A stretch of DNA of 64,000 nt. Source: GCA-2697345 sp002697345 (GTDB taxonomy: Bacteria > Pseudomonadota > Alphaproteobacteria > Rhodobacterales > Rhodobacteraceae). The position numbers and the translations under genes are program-made. The stretch spans positions 1-64,000 of the forward strand of contig CALSNB010000003.1 in the NCBI GenBank assembly GCA_943787605.1, in the 5' to 3' direction. The notes below the pieces were generated by a model. The model worked only from the letters and a program-made list of their open reading frames with translations, made no database searches and was not told where the DNA came from. Position 1 is the stretch's first letter; every line of letters begins with the position of its first letter. Below are positions 6,793 to 16,313 of this stretch, piece by piece.

Positions 6793-7698
6793 ATGGCATT
6801 AGGTAAAACATCAGGTGGGCGAAAGAATACTGCTGACTTTCTTGTAAGTATCCTTATTCGTGGATTAATTAAATTAACCTTGTTACTGCCTTATAAAATG
6901 AGAGTACCCTTTTCAGGGTGGATAATAGCCTCTCTAGTGGCACCCATAGTAGGCTACTCCAATCGAATTAGAGAAAACTTAAGATACGTATGCCCAGATT
7001 TACCCACTGAAGAGGTGGAGCGCCTAGTTAGAGCAGTTCCGAATAATTCTGGTCGCACATTAATTGAGATATTTTCTGGAGAAGCTTTCATGGCTCGTGC
7101 AGAAAATTCGGAAATAACCGGACCCGGTTTTATTGAGCTAGAGAATGCAAAAAAACAAGGAAGATCTGTTATTCTAGTTACTGGGCATTTTGGAAACTAT
7201 GATGCGCCGCGCGCAGCCCTAACCAAAAAGGGTTTTAAGGTGGGAGCTCTATATAGAGAAATGAATAATGGATATTTCAATACATGGTATGAAAGTGCTA
7301 TTTCAAAGATTGGAACGCCAATATTCCCTCGAGGTAGAAAAGGTCTATCGGACTTAATAAAGTTTCTTCGTCAAGGGGGAATGGCTGGATTTCTAATAGA
7401 TCAACACATGAGAGACGGTGCGCCATTAAAATATTTTGGAAAAACTGCATTTACAGGTCTCTCTGCCGCAGACCTTGCCCTAAAATATAATGCATTAATC
7501 ATCCCTATATACGGTCTACGTTTACCTAATGGAATTGACTTTAAAATAATATGTGAAAGATCGATTGCCCACAGTACCTCAGAAAAAATGACCCAAGAAC
7601 TAAACGACTCACTTGAAGCTCTAGTCAAAGAGCATATGGGTCAGTGGTTCTGGATTCATCGACGGTGGAAACCTGATGCACGTATCAAAAACCCTTAG
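6793..7698 (+). CDS. lpxL: Lipid A acyltransferase (LpxL/HtrB family)
   Basis: A 301-residue inner-membrane lysophospholipid-type acyltransferase that adds a secondary acyl chain to lipid A. The HX4D catalytic motif is GHFGNYD with His132 and Asp137, and the block IFPRGRKG follows at about residue 176. A hydrophobic N-terminal segment (residues ~15-55) anchors it. The C-terminal QWFWIHRRWK is a family signature. It lies 60 bases after the hydratase operon and may be read through from it or have its own start. Its end overlaps the acnA end convergently by four bases. Confidence 0.9.
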   Translation: MALGKTSGGRKNTADFLVSILIRGLIKLTLLLPYKMRVPFSGWIIASLVAPIVGYSNRIRENLRYVCPDLPTEEVERLVRAVPNNSGRTLIEIFSGEAFMARAENSEITGPGFIELENAKKQGRSVILVTGHFGNYDAPRAALTKKGFKVGALYREMNNGYFNTWYESAISKIGTPIFPRGRKGLSDLIKFLRQGGMAGFLIDQHMRDGAPLKYFGKTAFTGLSAADLALKYNALIIPIYGLRLPNGIDFKIICERSIAHSTSEKMTQELNDSLEALVKEHMGQWFWIHRRWKPDARIKNP

Positions 7699-10385
7699 CT
7701 TTTCTTTGCAAGATTCCGTAAAACATAATGTAAAACTCCACCGTTTTGAACATATTCGATTTCAACTTCTGTATCGATTCTGCACTTAAGCGCAATATGT
7801 TCAATGGAACCATCTTTATAGACTATTTGGCAGGGCACTTTAGACAATGGTCTTAAGTTTTCTTCTAACCCAGTGATAGATACTATTTCATCTCCAGTTA
7901 ATTTCAAAGACGTTCTTGTTTGACCATTAGTAAATTCAAATGGGATAACACCCATTCCTACTAAATTTGATCTATGTATTCTCTCAAAGCTCTCAGCAAT
8001 AACTGCTTTAACTCCAAGTAATGCTGTTCCTTTAGCTGCCCAGTCCCGCGAAGAACCAGCTCCGTATTGCTCGCCACCAAAGATTACTAATGGCGTACCG
8101 TCATCTTGGAATTTCATTGATGCATCGTAAATAGACATTTCGCTATTATCAGGGCCCTTTGTGTAACCACCCTCTCTGCCATCCAAGATTTCATTTTTAA
8201 TTCGAATATTAGCAAAAGTTCCTCTCATCATTACCTCATGATTACCTCGCCTTGAGCCGTACGAATTAAATTCCCTGGGTTGAACTTGACGTTCAGTCAA
8301 ATATTGCCCTGCTGGAGTTGTTTCTTTAAATGAGCCAGCCGGACTTATATGATCTGTCGTTATCATATCGCCAAGTAGCGCTAGAACCCTCGCATCTGTT
8401 ACATTACTAATTTTTCCAGGCTCTGAACTCATCTCTTTAAAATATGGTGGGTGCTGAACATAAGTTGATGCTGTGGGCCAATCATATAATTGACTATCAG
8501 TCGTCTCAACACTTTGCCATTTTTCGTCTCCTTTAAAGACGTCGGCATATTTAGACTGGAATGCATCTCTTGTAACAGTTTTTGAAACCAAATCTGCGAC
8601 CTCTGCTGCAGTCGGCCAAATATCTTTTAGGAATACGTCTTTTCCGTTGCTGTCTTGACCCAAAGAATCCAAAGATAAGTTAATATCTAACGTTCCTGCA
8701 ATAGCATAAGCGACTACTAACGGCGGTGACGCCAGATAGTTGGCTCTAACATCAGGGCTAATGCGCCCTTCAAAATTCCTGTTACCCGACAATACGGCTG
8801 TCGCAACTAAATCACCCGTCGAAATTGCATCTGATATTTCTTTTTGAATTGGGCCAGAGTTTCCAATACACGTAGTGCATCCATACCCAACTAAATTAAA
8901 GCCTATTGCATCAAAATCTTCTTGTAAATTAGCTGCTTCCAAATAAGCAGAAACAACTTGGGATCCTGGCGCCAGAGATGTCTTAACCCAAGGTTTTCTA
9001 TCTAAACCTAATGCGCGAGCCTTACGCGCCACAAGACCAGCCGCAATCATCACATATGGGTTAGACGTATTAGTACAAGACGTGATGGATGCAATAACAA
9101 CTTTGCCAGACTCCATTGAATAGTTTTCTCCAGAAACGTTTACTTTTTTACCTAAAGGCCGCTTAAAATTACTCTGCATTTCATGTCCAAAAGCCTCTTT
9201 TGCGACATCTAAAGCTACATAATCCTGCGGCCTTTTAGGCCCAGAAATAGCTGGAACAATAGTCGTCATATCTAACTCTAATGTATCCGTATAAATGGGG
9301 TCATATTCTGGACCACGCCAGAAGCCGTTTGCTTTTGCATAAGCCTCTACTAGAGCTATGGTTTCTTTATCTCGTCCAGTCGTATTTAAATAACGCAAAG
9401 TTTCATCATCAACTGGGAAAAACCCACATGTGGCTCCATATTCAGGAGCCATATTTCCAATTGTTGCTCGATCAGCCAACGGCAGGTTATCTAAGCCCTC
9501 TCCAAAAAACTCAACAAACTTGCCTACAACTCCTTTATTTCTTAGCAACTGAACTACTTTCAATACAAGATCTGTACCAGTGGTGCCTTCGACCATTGAG
9601 CCTGTAAGTTTAAATCCTATCACTTCCGGTATTAACATTGAAATGGGTTGGCCAAGCATTGCTGCCTCAGCTTCAATACCTCCAACGCCCCAACCCAAAA
9701 CTGCCATTCCATTAACCATTGTGGTGTGTGAATCTGTTCCAACCAAAGTATCTGGATAGGCAACCATTTTACCAAATTGATCTTCATCAGACCACACTGT
9801 TTTAGAAAGGTATTCTAAGTTCACTTGATGGCATATCCCAGTTCCAGGAGGAACAACTCGAAAATTATTAAACGCCGACTGCCCCCACTTGAGAAAAGTA
9901 TACCGTTCGAGATTTCTTTCATATTCTCGGTCAACATTCATTTGAAACGCTCGCGCATTTCCAAATTCATCAATCATAACAGAATGGTCGATAACCAAGT
10001 CAACTGGATTTAACGGATTAATTTTATCTGGGTCACCACCTAATGAGACTATTCCATCACGCATCGCCGCCAAGTCTACAACGGCCGGAACTCCTGTAAA
10101 ATCTTGAAGTAAAATTCGAGCTGGTCGATAAGCAATCTCACGATCGCTCTTGCCCCCATTTTTAGCCCAATCAGAAAAAGCAACAATATCATCTTGAAAT
10201 ACTGTTTTCCCATCTTCGAACCTTAGGATGTTTTCTAAAACAACTTTTAAAGATGCTGGGAGTTTAGAGAATGTTCCTAACCCAGCCTTTTCAGCGGCAT
10301 CCAATGAGTAATAGGAAAAAGTTTTCCCATTCACCTTTAGCTCTCTACGAGTTCCCGAGGAATCATTTCCGACATGTATTGACAT
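7695..10385 (-). CDS. acnA: Aconitate hydratase A
   Basis: An 896-residue monofunctional aconitase of the AcnA/IRP type, interconverting citrate and isocitrate in the TCA cycle. Three 4Fe-4S ligand cysteines occur in SITSCTNTSNP and GYGCTTCIGNSGP. The substrate-binding segments VGTDSHTTMVNG and the swivelling C-terminal domain GGEQYGAGSSRDWAAKG are intact. Length matches the family. It is transcribed divergently from ccmA with about 180 bases between them, a neighbourhood found in roseobacters. No regulatory element could be defined in that gap. Confidence 0.97.
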   Translation of the reverse strand: MSIHVGNDSSGTRRELKVNGKTFSYYSLDAAEKAGLGTFSKLPASLKVVLENILRFEDGKTVFQDDIVAFSDWAKNGGKSDREIAYRPARILLQDFTGVPAVVDLAAMRDGIVSLGGDPDKINPLNPVDLVIDHSVMIDEFGNARAFQMNVDREYERNLERYTFLKWGQSAFNNFRVVPPGTGICHQVNLEYLSKTVWSDEDQFGKMVAYPDTLVGTDSHTTMVNGMAVLGWGVGGIEAEAAMLGQPISMLIPEVIGFKLTGSMVEGTTGTDLVLKVVQLLRNKGVVGKFVEFFGEGLDNLPLADRATIGNMAPEYGATCGFFPVDDETLRYLNTTGRDKETIALVEAYAKANGFWRGPEYDPIYTDTLELDMTTIVPAISGPKRPQDYVALDVAKEAFGHEMQSNFKRPLGKKVNVSGENYSMESGKVVIASITSCTNTSNPYVMIAAGLVARKARALGLDRKPWVKTSLAPGSQVVSAYLEAANLQEDFDAIGFNLVGYGCTTCIGNSGPIQKEISDAISTGDLVATAVLSGNRNFEGRISPDVRANYLASPPLVVAYAIAGTLDINLSLDSLGQDSNGKDVFLKDIWPTAAEVADLVSKTVTRDAFQSKYADVFKGDEKWQSVETTDSQLYDWPTASTYVQHPPYFKEMSSEPGKISNVTDARVLALLGDMITTDHISPAGSFKETTPAGQYLTERQVQPREFNSYGSRRGNHEVMMRGTFANIRIKNEILDGREGGYTKGPDNSEMSIYDASMKFQDDGTPLVIFGGEQYGAGSSRDWAAKGTALLGVKAVIAESFERIHRSNLVGMGVIPFEFTNGQTRTSLKLTGDEIVSITGLEENLRPLSKVPCQIVYKDGSIEHIALKCRIDTEVEIEYVQNGGVLHYVLRNLAKKS

Positions 10386-10565
10386 AACTAGCTCCTAATT
10401 AAGCAGACAGTAAATATGACCTACCTCTTGCCTTATGATTTATTTCAATTCAAGTATAGAATATGAATTCTTGTTAATTTGAGCTATCATACTCGGAATG
10501 AGAAATTCATTAATCTTTTTTTATTGAGGTCTTTAAGCGTCCTAATCTATCGGCTAAGCTAACTC

Positions 10566-11174
10566 ATGACGTTCTCAGTTTCAAATTTATCTTGTGGATA
10601 TCAAGACATCCCTCTTCTTTCAAACATTGGGTTTTCTTGTGATATTGGACAAGCAATAATTATCCAAGGAGAGAATGGAATTGGAAAATCAACTTTACTT
10701 CGGTGTCTAACTGGGTTGAATCCTCCAATGTCTGGCATAGTATCTCTTGAACCGGGGACACATATTTACCTTGGCCATTCGAACGCCCTTAAAGAGGGTT
10801 TATCCGTAATAGCAAATTTAATATTTTGGAAAAATATTTATGGCTCAAAAAATATTGAAGACACTATATCTACTTTTAAGTTAGAAAATATTCTAACTTT
10901 AGAAGTAAATAGCCTTTCGGCTGGGCAGAAAAGGTTAGTAGCACTTGCCATAGTACACTTGAGTCAGCGCAGATGTTGGATTCTTGATGAGCCAACTACT
11001 GCACTTGATAAAGAGAATGTTGACTTATTTTTAAAAATCTTAGGTCACCATCTTGATAAAAAAGGGACCGCAATCATAAGTACTCATTTGAAATTAGAGT
11101 TGCCCTTAAATAGCCTCCAAAAAATAAATTTAAAATCATTTAAATCTCTCTCAATCAAGTTAGACGACTTATAA
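10566..11174 (+). CDS. ccmA: Haem exporter ATP-binding protein CcmA
   Basis: A 202-residue ABC ATPase of the system I cytochrome c maturation pathway. It powers release of haem-loaded CcmE from the CcmC complex. Walker A is GENGIGKST at residues 35-43, the signature is LSAGQKRLVALA, and Walker B is CWILDEPTTALD. The short length without extra domains is characteristic of CcmA. The stop codon shares a base with the ccmB start (TAATG), so translation is coupled. First gene of ccmABCD. Confidence 0.93.
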   Translation: MTFSVSNLSCGYQDIPLLSNIGFSCDIGQAIIIQGENGIGKSTLLRCLTGLNPPMSGIVSLEPGTHIYLGHSNALKEGLSVIANLIFWKNIYGSKNIEDTISTFKLENILTLEVNSLSAGQKRLVALAIVHLSQRRCWILDEPTTALDKENVDLFLKILGHHLDKKGTAIISTHLKLELPLNSLQKINLKSFKSLSIKLDDL

Positions 11175-11830
11175 TGTTAACTTTGTTAAAAAGAGATTTA
11201 ACCCTAGCCTTTCGTACAGGTAGTAGTTTAACCCTAGGTATTGCCTTTTTTTTAATCTTACTGGTAATAATACCCTTAAGTTTAGAGCCAAGTAAAAAGA
11301 TCCTTATCACTATCGCTCCTGGGGTTTTCTGGGTGGGTGTGCTATTGGCTTGCCTATTATCATTAGATCGGATTTTTCAATTAGATATCGAAGATGGAAC
11401 ACTAGAGGTTTTAAGCATCTCTCCTTTGCCTATTGAAGGGACAATACTTGCTAAAACTCTTGCCCACTGGTTAACCACGTGTCTTCCATTAATACTCCTA
11501 GTACCCATTGTCAGTATTCTTTACGGTATATCTAAGGAGGGCGCTATTTGGATAATAATTTCATTGCTTTCGGGGTCTCCAGCTCTTTCGATGATAGGTG
11601 CATTTGCAGCTTCTCTTACGTTGGGTTTAAAGCGTGGTGGCCTACTATTATCACTGCTAGTACTTCCCCTCTATATTCCTACTTTAATATTTGGCACGGA
11701 GGTAATACGAAAAAGCATGATGGGCTTGCCAGTTACAACACCGTTAGTATTTTTGATAGCAATCACAGCTAGTTCGATAGCTATTTTACCGATCCTTACA
11801 GGTGTGGCAATAAAAATCAACTTACGTTAG
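11174..11830 (+). CDS. ccmB: Haem exporter membrane protein CcmB
   Basis: A 218-residue integral membrane protein with six hydrophobic segments, starting MLTLLKRDLTLAFRTGS, the usual CcmB amino terminus. LDRIFQLDIEDGTLEVLSISPLP follows the second segment and is strongly conserved in the family. It forms the CcmABCD release complex with its neighbours. It overlaps ccmA by one base and is followed 64 bases later by ccmC. Confidence 0.93.
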   Translation: MLTLLKRDLTLAFRTGSSLTLGIAFFLILLVIIPLSLEPSKKILITIAPGVFWVGVLLACLLSLDRIFQLDIEDGTLEVLSISPLPIEGTILAKTLAHWLTTCLPLILLVPIVSILYGISKEGAIWIIISLLSGSPALSMIGAFAASLTLGLKRGGLLLSLLVLPLYIPTLIFGTEVIRKSMMGLPVTTPLVFLIAITASSIAILPILTGVAIKINLR

Positions 11831-11894
11831 GGCTTTACAGATGAAGTGGGATAACCCAAACAAAACTAAATATCTAAAGTAAAAGGTAATCTAA

Positions 11895-12623
11895 ATGTCA
11901 TTTTGGAAATACACTAATCCAAATAAATTTATGACTATATCAGGAACGTTGTTACCTGGTTTTTCTATTCTTACAGTATTATTGATTAGTATTGGACTTA
12001 TTTGGGGGTTCTTTTTTACGCCAGATGACTTTCGTATGGGATCAACTGTAAAAATAATTTATCTCCATGTACCCTCAGCATTGATCGCAATAAATACATG
12101 GTTTGTAATGCTAATAGGGTCTTTAATATGGTTAGTTAGACGTCATCACGTCTCTGTACTTATCTCGAAATCAGCCGCCCCTATAGGTCTAATAATGACA
12201 ATAGTTGCCCTGGTTACAGGTGCGATATGGGGACAACCTATGTGGGGAACTTTTTGGGCTTGGGATCCACGTCTAACCTCATTTTTAATATTATTTTTTT
12301 TCTACCTTGGATACATCGCATTATGGCAGTCAGTCGTTAACCATGACAAAATTGCAGATCTTGCGTCATTGCTATGCTTGGTCGGCTCTGTATTTGCTAT
12401 TCTAAGTCGTTATGCCGTTAATTTCTGGAATCAAGGCCTTCATCAAGGAGCTTCACTTTCATTGGATAAAGCAGAAAATGTTTCAAATGTTTTTTGGTTT
12501 CCATTAATAATAAGTATAGCAGGATTTTTATGTCTTTTTGTTACTCTGTTATTGATAAAAACACGAACGGAAATCCGCCTAAAACAACTGTCAAAGATAC
12601 TAACGATAAAAAAACTAGGTTAA
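11895..12623 (+). CDS. ccmC: Haem-handling membrane protein CcmC
   Basis: A 242-residue protein with six membrane spans and the tryptophan-rich periplasmic loop MWGTFWAWDPRLTS, the WWD-type haem site that presents haem to CcmE. Conserved His residues occur in YLHVPSA and NQGLHQGASLS. Length and topology match the family. The start follows an AAAGG site. ccmD comes 30 bases later, so the two are probably co-translated. CcmE and the thioredoxin-like CcmG are not in the window. Confidence 0.94.
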   Translation: MSFWKYTNPNKFMTISGTLLPGFSILTVLLISIGLIWGFFFTPDDFRMGSTVKIIYLHVPSALIAINTWFVMLIGSLIWLVRRHHVSVLISKSAAPIGLIMTIVALVTGAIWGQPMWGTFWAWDPRLTSFLILFFFYLGYIALWQSVVNHDKIADLASLLCLVGSVFAILSRYAVNFWNQGLHQGASLSLDKAENVSNVFWFPLIISIAGFLCLFVTLLLIKTRTEIRLKQLSKILTIKKLG

Positions 12624-12653
12624 TCTACAACTCTCTAATAGGAATATATTTTT

Positions 12654-12809
12654 ATGATGCCCGATCTTGGAAACTATAGTACTACGGTAATAAGTGCATA
12701 CGTTATTTCTCTAATAGTAATAACCTGCTTCGTAATATTAACGTTAGTAAAATCAAATAAGGTAAAAAAAGAGCTTCAAGAGGCAATGCATAAAATTCAA
12801 AAAAAATAA
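12654..12809 (+). CDS. ccmD: Haem exporter small subunit CcmD
   Basis: A 51-residue protein too short for most gene finders. It begins MMPDLGNYSTTVISAYV, has one hydrophobic span at about residues 12-32, and ends in a basic cytoplasmic tail with KKELQEAMHKI. This is the CcmD layout: a Tyr-containing amino terminus, one span, then a charged helix. CcmD stabilises the CcmABC complex and is needed to release holo-CcmE. A second ATG at 12657 is an equally possible start. AGGAA lies about ten bases upstream. Position after ccmC supports the call. Confidence 0.85.
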   Translation: MMPDLGNYSTTVISAYVISLIVITCFVILTLVKSNKVKKELQEAMHKIQKK

Positions 12810-12840
12810 ACTTTTTTACTTAACGATTAATACATTAAAT

Positions 12841-13089
12841 CTAATTTTTCATAATTCTATTTAATAAAGATGTATAAACGGAGGGTGCAATCAGCTGCCC
12901 AGAACACCAAGAATACAAATCATTATCATTTTCGTCTAATAGCTTGTCATAAAGTGAAAGGTCATCATCTGAAAGACTGCTTAGCGTAGAGTCAGAGAAC
13001 CCTCCTAGTATAAGATCCATCTCTTTTGTACCTCTACGCCAAGACCTCATTTGAATTCGTTTAAGTTTTATCTCTCTAATTTCATTCAC
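12841..13089 (-). CDS. sdhE: Succinate dehydrogenase assembly factor SdhE
   Basis: An 82-residue helical protein of the SdhE/SDHAF2/YgfY family, which promotes covalent FAD attachment to the succinate dehydrogenase flavoprotein. The RGTKEMD motif inside RSWRRGTKEMDLILGGF carries the Arg-Gly-x-x-Glu-x-Asp surface required for flavinylation. DLYSWCSGQ matches the family's third helix. It overlaps the upstream XRE regulator by eight bases and is convergent with ccmD. Confidence 0.92.
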   Translation of the reverse strand: MNEIREIKLKRIQMRSWRRGTKEMDLILGGFSDSTLSSLSDDDLSLYDKLLDENDNDLYSWCSGQLIAPSVYTSLLNRIMKN

Positions 13090-13483
13090 TAGGTTTGTTT
13101 CCTAATTTCCTAAGCTTCTTATCGACTACATCTAAATGTTTGGTAAGACGTAAAAGTTCAGACTTAGTATGTCGTAATTCAACTAATATTTCATTTAAAT
13201 CAGCTGAGATTGGCATTGTTGATTCTGGGTCTTGAGGCCCAATACCCTCCCCTATTAGCAACCATGTAATTGAGATATTCAACAAGCCTGAGATCATCTG
13301 CAACTTATTAGCTCGAGGTTCAGTAATATCTTCTTCCCATTTTTTTACGGTTTTAAGTTGCACACCTAATCTAATGGCTAAAGCAGATTGACTTAACCCA
13401 ACTGCTTCCCTCGCCGCATAAATGCGATCACCAAAAGTTGCATTGTCATTCGCATAATAGTTATTTTCACTTAGGCTTTCCAT
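13082..13483 (-). CDS. XRE-family helix-turn-helix regulator
   Basis: A 133-residue DNA-binding protein with an N-terminal HTH_3 domain at about residues 18-75 (GDRIYAAREAVGLSQSALAIRLGVQ, with WEEDITEPRANKL). The C-terminal third has a heptad-like LVELRHTKSELLRLTKHLDVVDKKL stretch that could form a coiled coil for dimerisation. It overlaps sdhE by eight bases, so the two are co-transcribed. The target is unknown; autoregulation of this small operon is plausible but not shown. Confidence 0.85.
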   Translation of the reverse strand: MESLSENNYYANDNATFGDRIYAAREAVGLSQSALAIRLGVQLKTVKKWEEDITEPRANKLQMISGLLNISITWLLIGEGIGPQDPESTMPISADLNEILVELRHTKSELLRLTKHLDVVDKKLRKLGNKPSE

Positions 13484-13576
13484 TATTATTTCCTTATATT
13501 AAAAAAATTAATCTCTTGAAGAGCACTGCAAGCCTAATTATGAGTTATAGCGAGAGTATTAACAATGAGGTTATTT

Positions 13577-14779
13577 ATGTCGTTCCTATCAAGTAATTTG
13601 TCCCGAGTAAAACCATCACCAACAATCGCCGTGACACAAAAAGCGGCAGAGCTCAAACAAGCCGGAAAAGATGTCATCGGTTTAGGTGCAGGGGAACCAG
13701 ATTTTGATACACCAGAAAATATAAAACTGGCAGGTAATGACGCAATACTGAAAGGTAAAACTAAATACACAGCGCCTGATGGAATGATCGAACTAAAAGA
13801 AGCTATTTGCAGAAAGTTTAAAAGAGATAATTCTTTGCTATACACCCCTGCTCAGATAAGTGTGGGAACTGGTGGAAAGCAAATACTTTATAACGCGTTA
13901 ATGGCTACTATGAATGATGGTGATGAGGTAATAATTCCTACCCCTTACTGGGTGAGTTATCCTGATATGGTTTTATTAGCTGGTGGAACTCCTGTTTTAG
14001 CAGAGGCATCAATTGAGAATAATTTCAAATTAACAGCTGAGCAATTAGAAAATACAATCACAGATAAGACAAAATGGTTTATCTTTAACTCACCGTCAAA
14101 TCCAACTGGTGCGGGTTATAGTAAGACTGAGTTAGCTGAGCTAACAGAAGTCTTAATGCGATATCCACATGTTTGGGTAATGTCAGATGATATGTATGAG
14201 CATCTAACTTATGACAATTTTAAATTTTGCACACCTGCAGAAATAGAGCCTAAGCTTTATGAACGAACTTTGACTGTAAATGGAGTTTCCAAGGCATACG
14301 CCATGACAGGGTGGAGGATTGGTTACGCAGGCGGTCCTGAACATTTAATTTCTGCAATGCGTAAGATACAATCTCAATCGACTTCAAACCCCTGTACGGT
14401 CAGCCAATGGGCAGCCATTGAAGCTTTAGATGGACCTCAAACATTCATTCCCGAGAATAATAAGACCTTTAAAAGAAGAAGAGATTTGGCAGTAAAATTA
14501 TTAAATGACACTCCTGGTATATCTTGTTTGACGCCAGAAGGAGCTTTCTACGTCTACCCGTCAATAGTAGGATGCATTGGCAAGAGTACTTCGTCAGGTA
14601 TAGTCATAAAAAATGACGAAATCTTTGCAACTCAGTTACTTGAAGAAACTGGAGTAGCCGTCGTTTTTGGGGCAGCTTTTGGATTATCTCCAAACTTTCG
14701 GGTGAGTTATGCAACTTCTGATAAAGATTTAACTGAAGCACTCAAACGTATTCATAAATTCTGTGCGGGCTTGCTATAG
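13577..14779 (+). CDS. aspC: Aspartate aminotransferase (class I fold, subgroup Ib)
   Basis: About 400 residues of a PLP-dependent aminotransferase that interconverts aspartate and oxaloacetate using 2-oxoglutarate. Conserved blocks are LGAGEPDFDTP near the start, NSPSNPTGAGY, and NGVSKAYAMTGWRIGY with the PLP-binding Lys. A C-terminal FRVSYA carries the carboxylate-binding Arg. The ATG at 13577 has TGAGG six bases ahead and is preferred over the ATG at 13565. The family also includes prephenate-aminating enzymes, so exact substrate range is open. Confidence 0.92.
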   Translation: MSFLSSNLSRVKPSPTIAVTQKAAELKQAGKDVIGLGAGEPDFDTPENIKLAGNDAILKGKTKYTAPDGMIELKEAICRKFKRDNSLLYTPAQISVGTGGKQILYNALMATMNDGDEVIIPTPYWVSYPDMVLLAGGTPVLAEASIENNFKLTAEQLENTITDKTKWFIFNSPSNPTGAGYSKTELAELTEVLMRYPHVWVMSDDMYEHLTYDNFKFCTPAEIEPKLYERTLTVNGVSKAYAMTGWRIGYAGGPEHLISAMRKIQSQSTSNPCTVSQWAAIEALDGPQTFIPENNKTFKRRRDLAVKLLNDTPGISCLTPEGAFYVYPSIVGCIGKSTSSGIVIKNDEIFATQLLEETGVAVVFGAAFGLSPNFRVSYATSDKDLTEALKRIHKFCAGLL

Positions 14780-14820
14780 AATAGGCGGTAGCACGGTAAA
14801 TAATTTCAATATAAAAAGGG

Positions 14821-16179
14821 TTAGAAGGTTAGCAGTTTATAAATAAACTTTAATCTCAAACCCAAGAGACAGCATACTAGTGCTAAACCTACTGCTAGCC
14901 CACCCCATACCCCAGGCGCTCCATATCCTAAATAAATACCTAAGTAGTAACTGGAGGGCAGACCAACAGCCCAGTACCCAAATGCAGCCATAAGCATTGG
15001 AACTTTAGTATCTTTAAAACCTCTCAAAGATCCTAGAATCATTACTTGACCCGCATCAAAAACTTGAAAAATAGCTGCCATTACCAGCAAAGTAATTCCT
15101 AAATCTATTATTGAACCTCGTGAAGGATCATCAGGAGCCAAGAAAGCACCTAAGATTTGCTCAGGTAAAAATAGGAATAGTATAACAGCAAGTAAAACCA
15201 AAATTAGTGACAGGACAGAGGCCGCTATCATCCCATTGCCTAAACTATCCACATCTTTTTTCTCAAAGTAATAGCTAATTTTTACAGTGCAGGCTTGGCT
15301 CAAACCAAGGTGGAACATAAAACTGATAGAGACAATTTGAAGAGCAATCCCGTGAGCCGCTAATGGAATAGTGCCAATTAAACCAATGATTATAGCTGTT
15401 CCTGCGAATGATAAAACTTCTGCCAACCATGTTAAACCTATTGGCCAACCTAGATTAAAAACTGTCCCGAAGACATTCCAATCTATCTTATATATTCTCT
15501 TAAAAATAGCATACTTCGAGAGCTCTTTATCTTTGATAATGTATACAACTAAGATGAGAGTTGTGATAACTTGTGTAAGGGTAGAGGCAATTGCAGCTCC
15601 AACCAAACCAAGCTCTGGCATTCCTAGCTTTCCAAAAATTAACACCCAATTTAGGGCGGTATTAAGTAACAATGAACTTATTATGACCCAAAGAAATACA
15701 GTGGTCCTCTCCAGAGCAGACAAATAACTTCGCAACACCATAATAATAAGTGCGGGCGCCATGCTTATAGAAACATATCGTAGATAGTTTTGAGCCATCT
15801 TTGAGAGTTCCGGGTCTTGCCCTAAAAGTTCTAATATTTTTCCTGACCAGAATATTACAGGGATGACGGATATTGCATAGAGAACAGACAGCCACATGCC
15901 CATTCGAGTTACTCGCCGTATTATCACTTCTTTGTCACTAGCCACGGCCTCAGAAACCAAGGGCATTACCGCGGCTGCGAATCCAGAGCCCATAATAAAA
16001 AACACAAAAAAGAAAGTTGTACCAAGAACAGCTGCTGCAAGTTCAGGTACTCCATACCAACCGATCATAACTGTATCTATTAAATGGATAACTGACTGTG
16101 TTAAACTCATAGCTATCAACGGCAGACCCAATGAGAGTGTCGATTTAAATTGATATCTAAGGTTTTTAGATGGAAACAT
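14821..16179 (-). CDS. MATE-family efflux transporter (NorM type)
   Basis: A 452-residue protein with twelve predicted spans in two homologous halves, belonging to the multidrug and toxin extrusion family, which exports cations in exchange for Na+ or H+. The N-terminal LPLIAMSLTQSVIHLIDTVMIG and the mid-protein FNLGWPIGLTWLAEVLSF mark the first helix of each half. It is convergent with the aminotransferase and divergent from parE. Substrates cannot be read from sequence. Confidence 0.92.
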   Translation of the reverse strand: MFPSKNLRYQFKSTLSLGLPLIAMSLTQSVIHLIDTVMIGWYGVPELAAAVLGTTFFFVFFIMGSGFAAAVMPLVSEAVASDKEVIIRRVTRMGMWLSVLYAISVIPVIFWSGKILELLGQDPELSKMAQNYLRYVSISMAPALIIMVLRSYLSALERTTVFLWVIISSLLLNTALNWVLIFGKLGMPELGLVGAAIASTLTQVITTLILVVYIIKDKELSKYAIFKRIYKIDWNVFGTVFNLGWPIGLTWLAEVLSFAGTAIIIGLIGTIPLAAHGIALQIVSISFMFHLGLSQACTVKISYYFEKKDVDSLGNGMIAASVLSLILVLLAVILFLFLPEQILGAFLAPDDPSRGSIIDLGITLLVMAAIFQVFDAGQVMILGSLRGFKDTKVPMLMAAFGYWAVGLPSSYYLGIYLGYGAPGVWGGLAVGLALVCCLLGLRLKFIYKLLTF

Positions 16180-16313
16180 AATTTCGATTAGGTTTTTAAA
16201 GTCTTAAATGCAAGGGAATTGTACATCCTGTCTAACTTTAAAATTCATCTAGGTCTTTTCTTAAAGCTAACTGTCTGTCATAAATAATCAAAACTATTAA
16301 AAAGAGCAGCCAC

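Noticed and set aside
9281..9607. Open frame on the plus strand inside acnA
   Set aside because: It is antisense to a fully conserved aconitase gene, has no ribosome site and a low-complexity Leu-rich product; it is a by-product of codon use.
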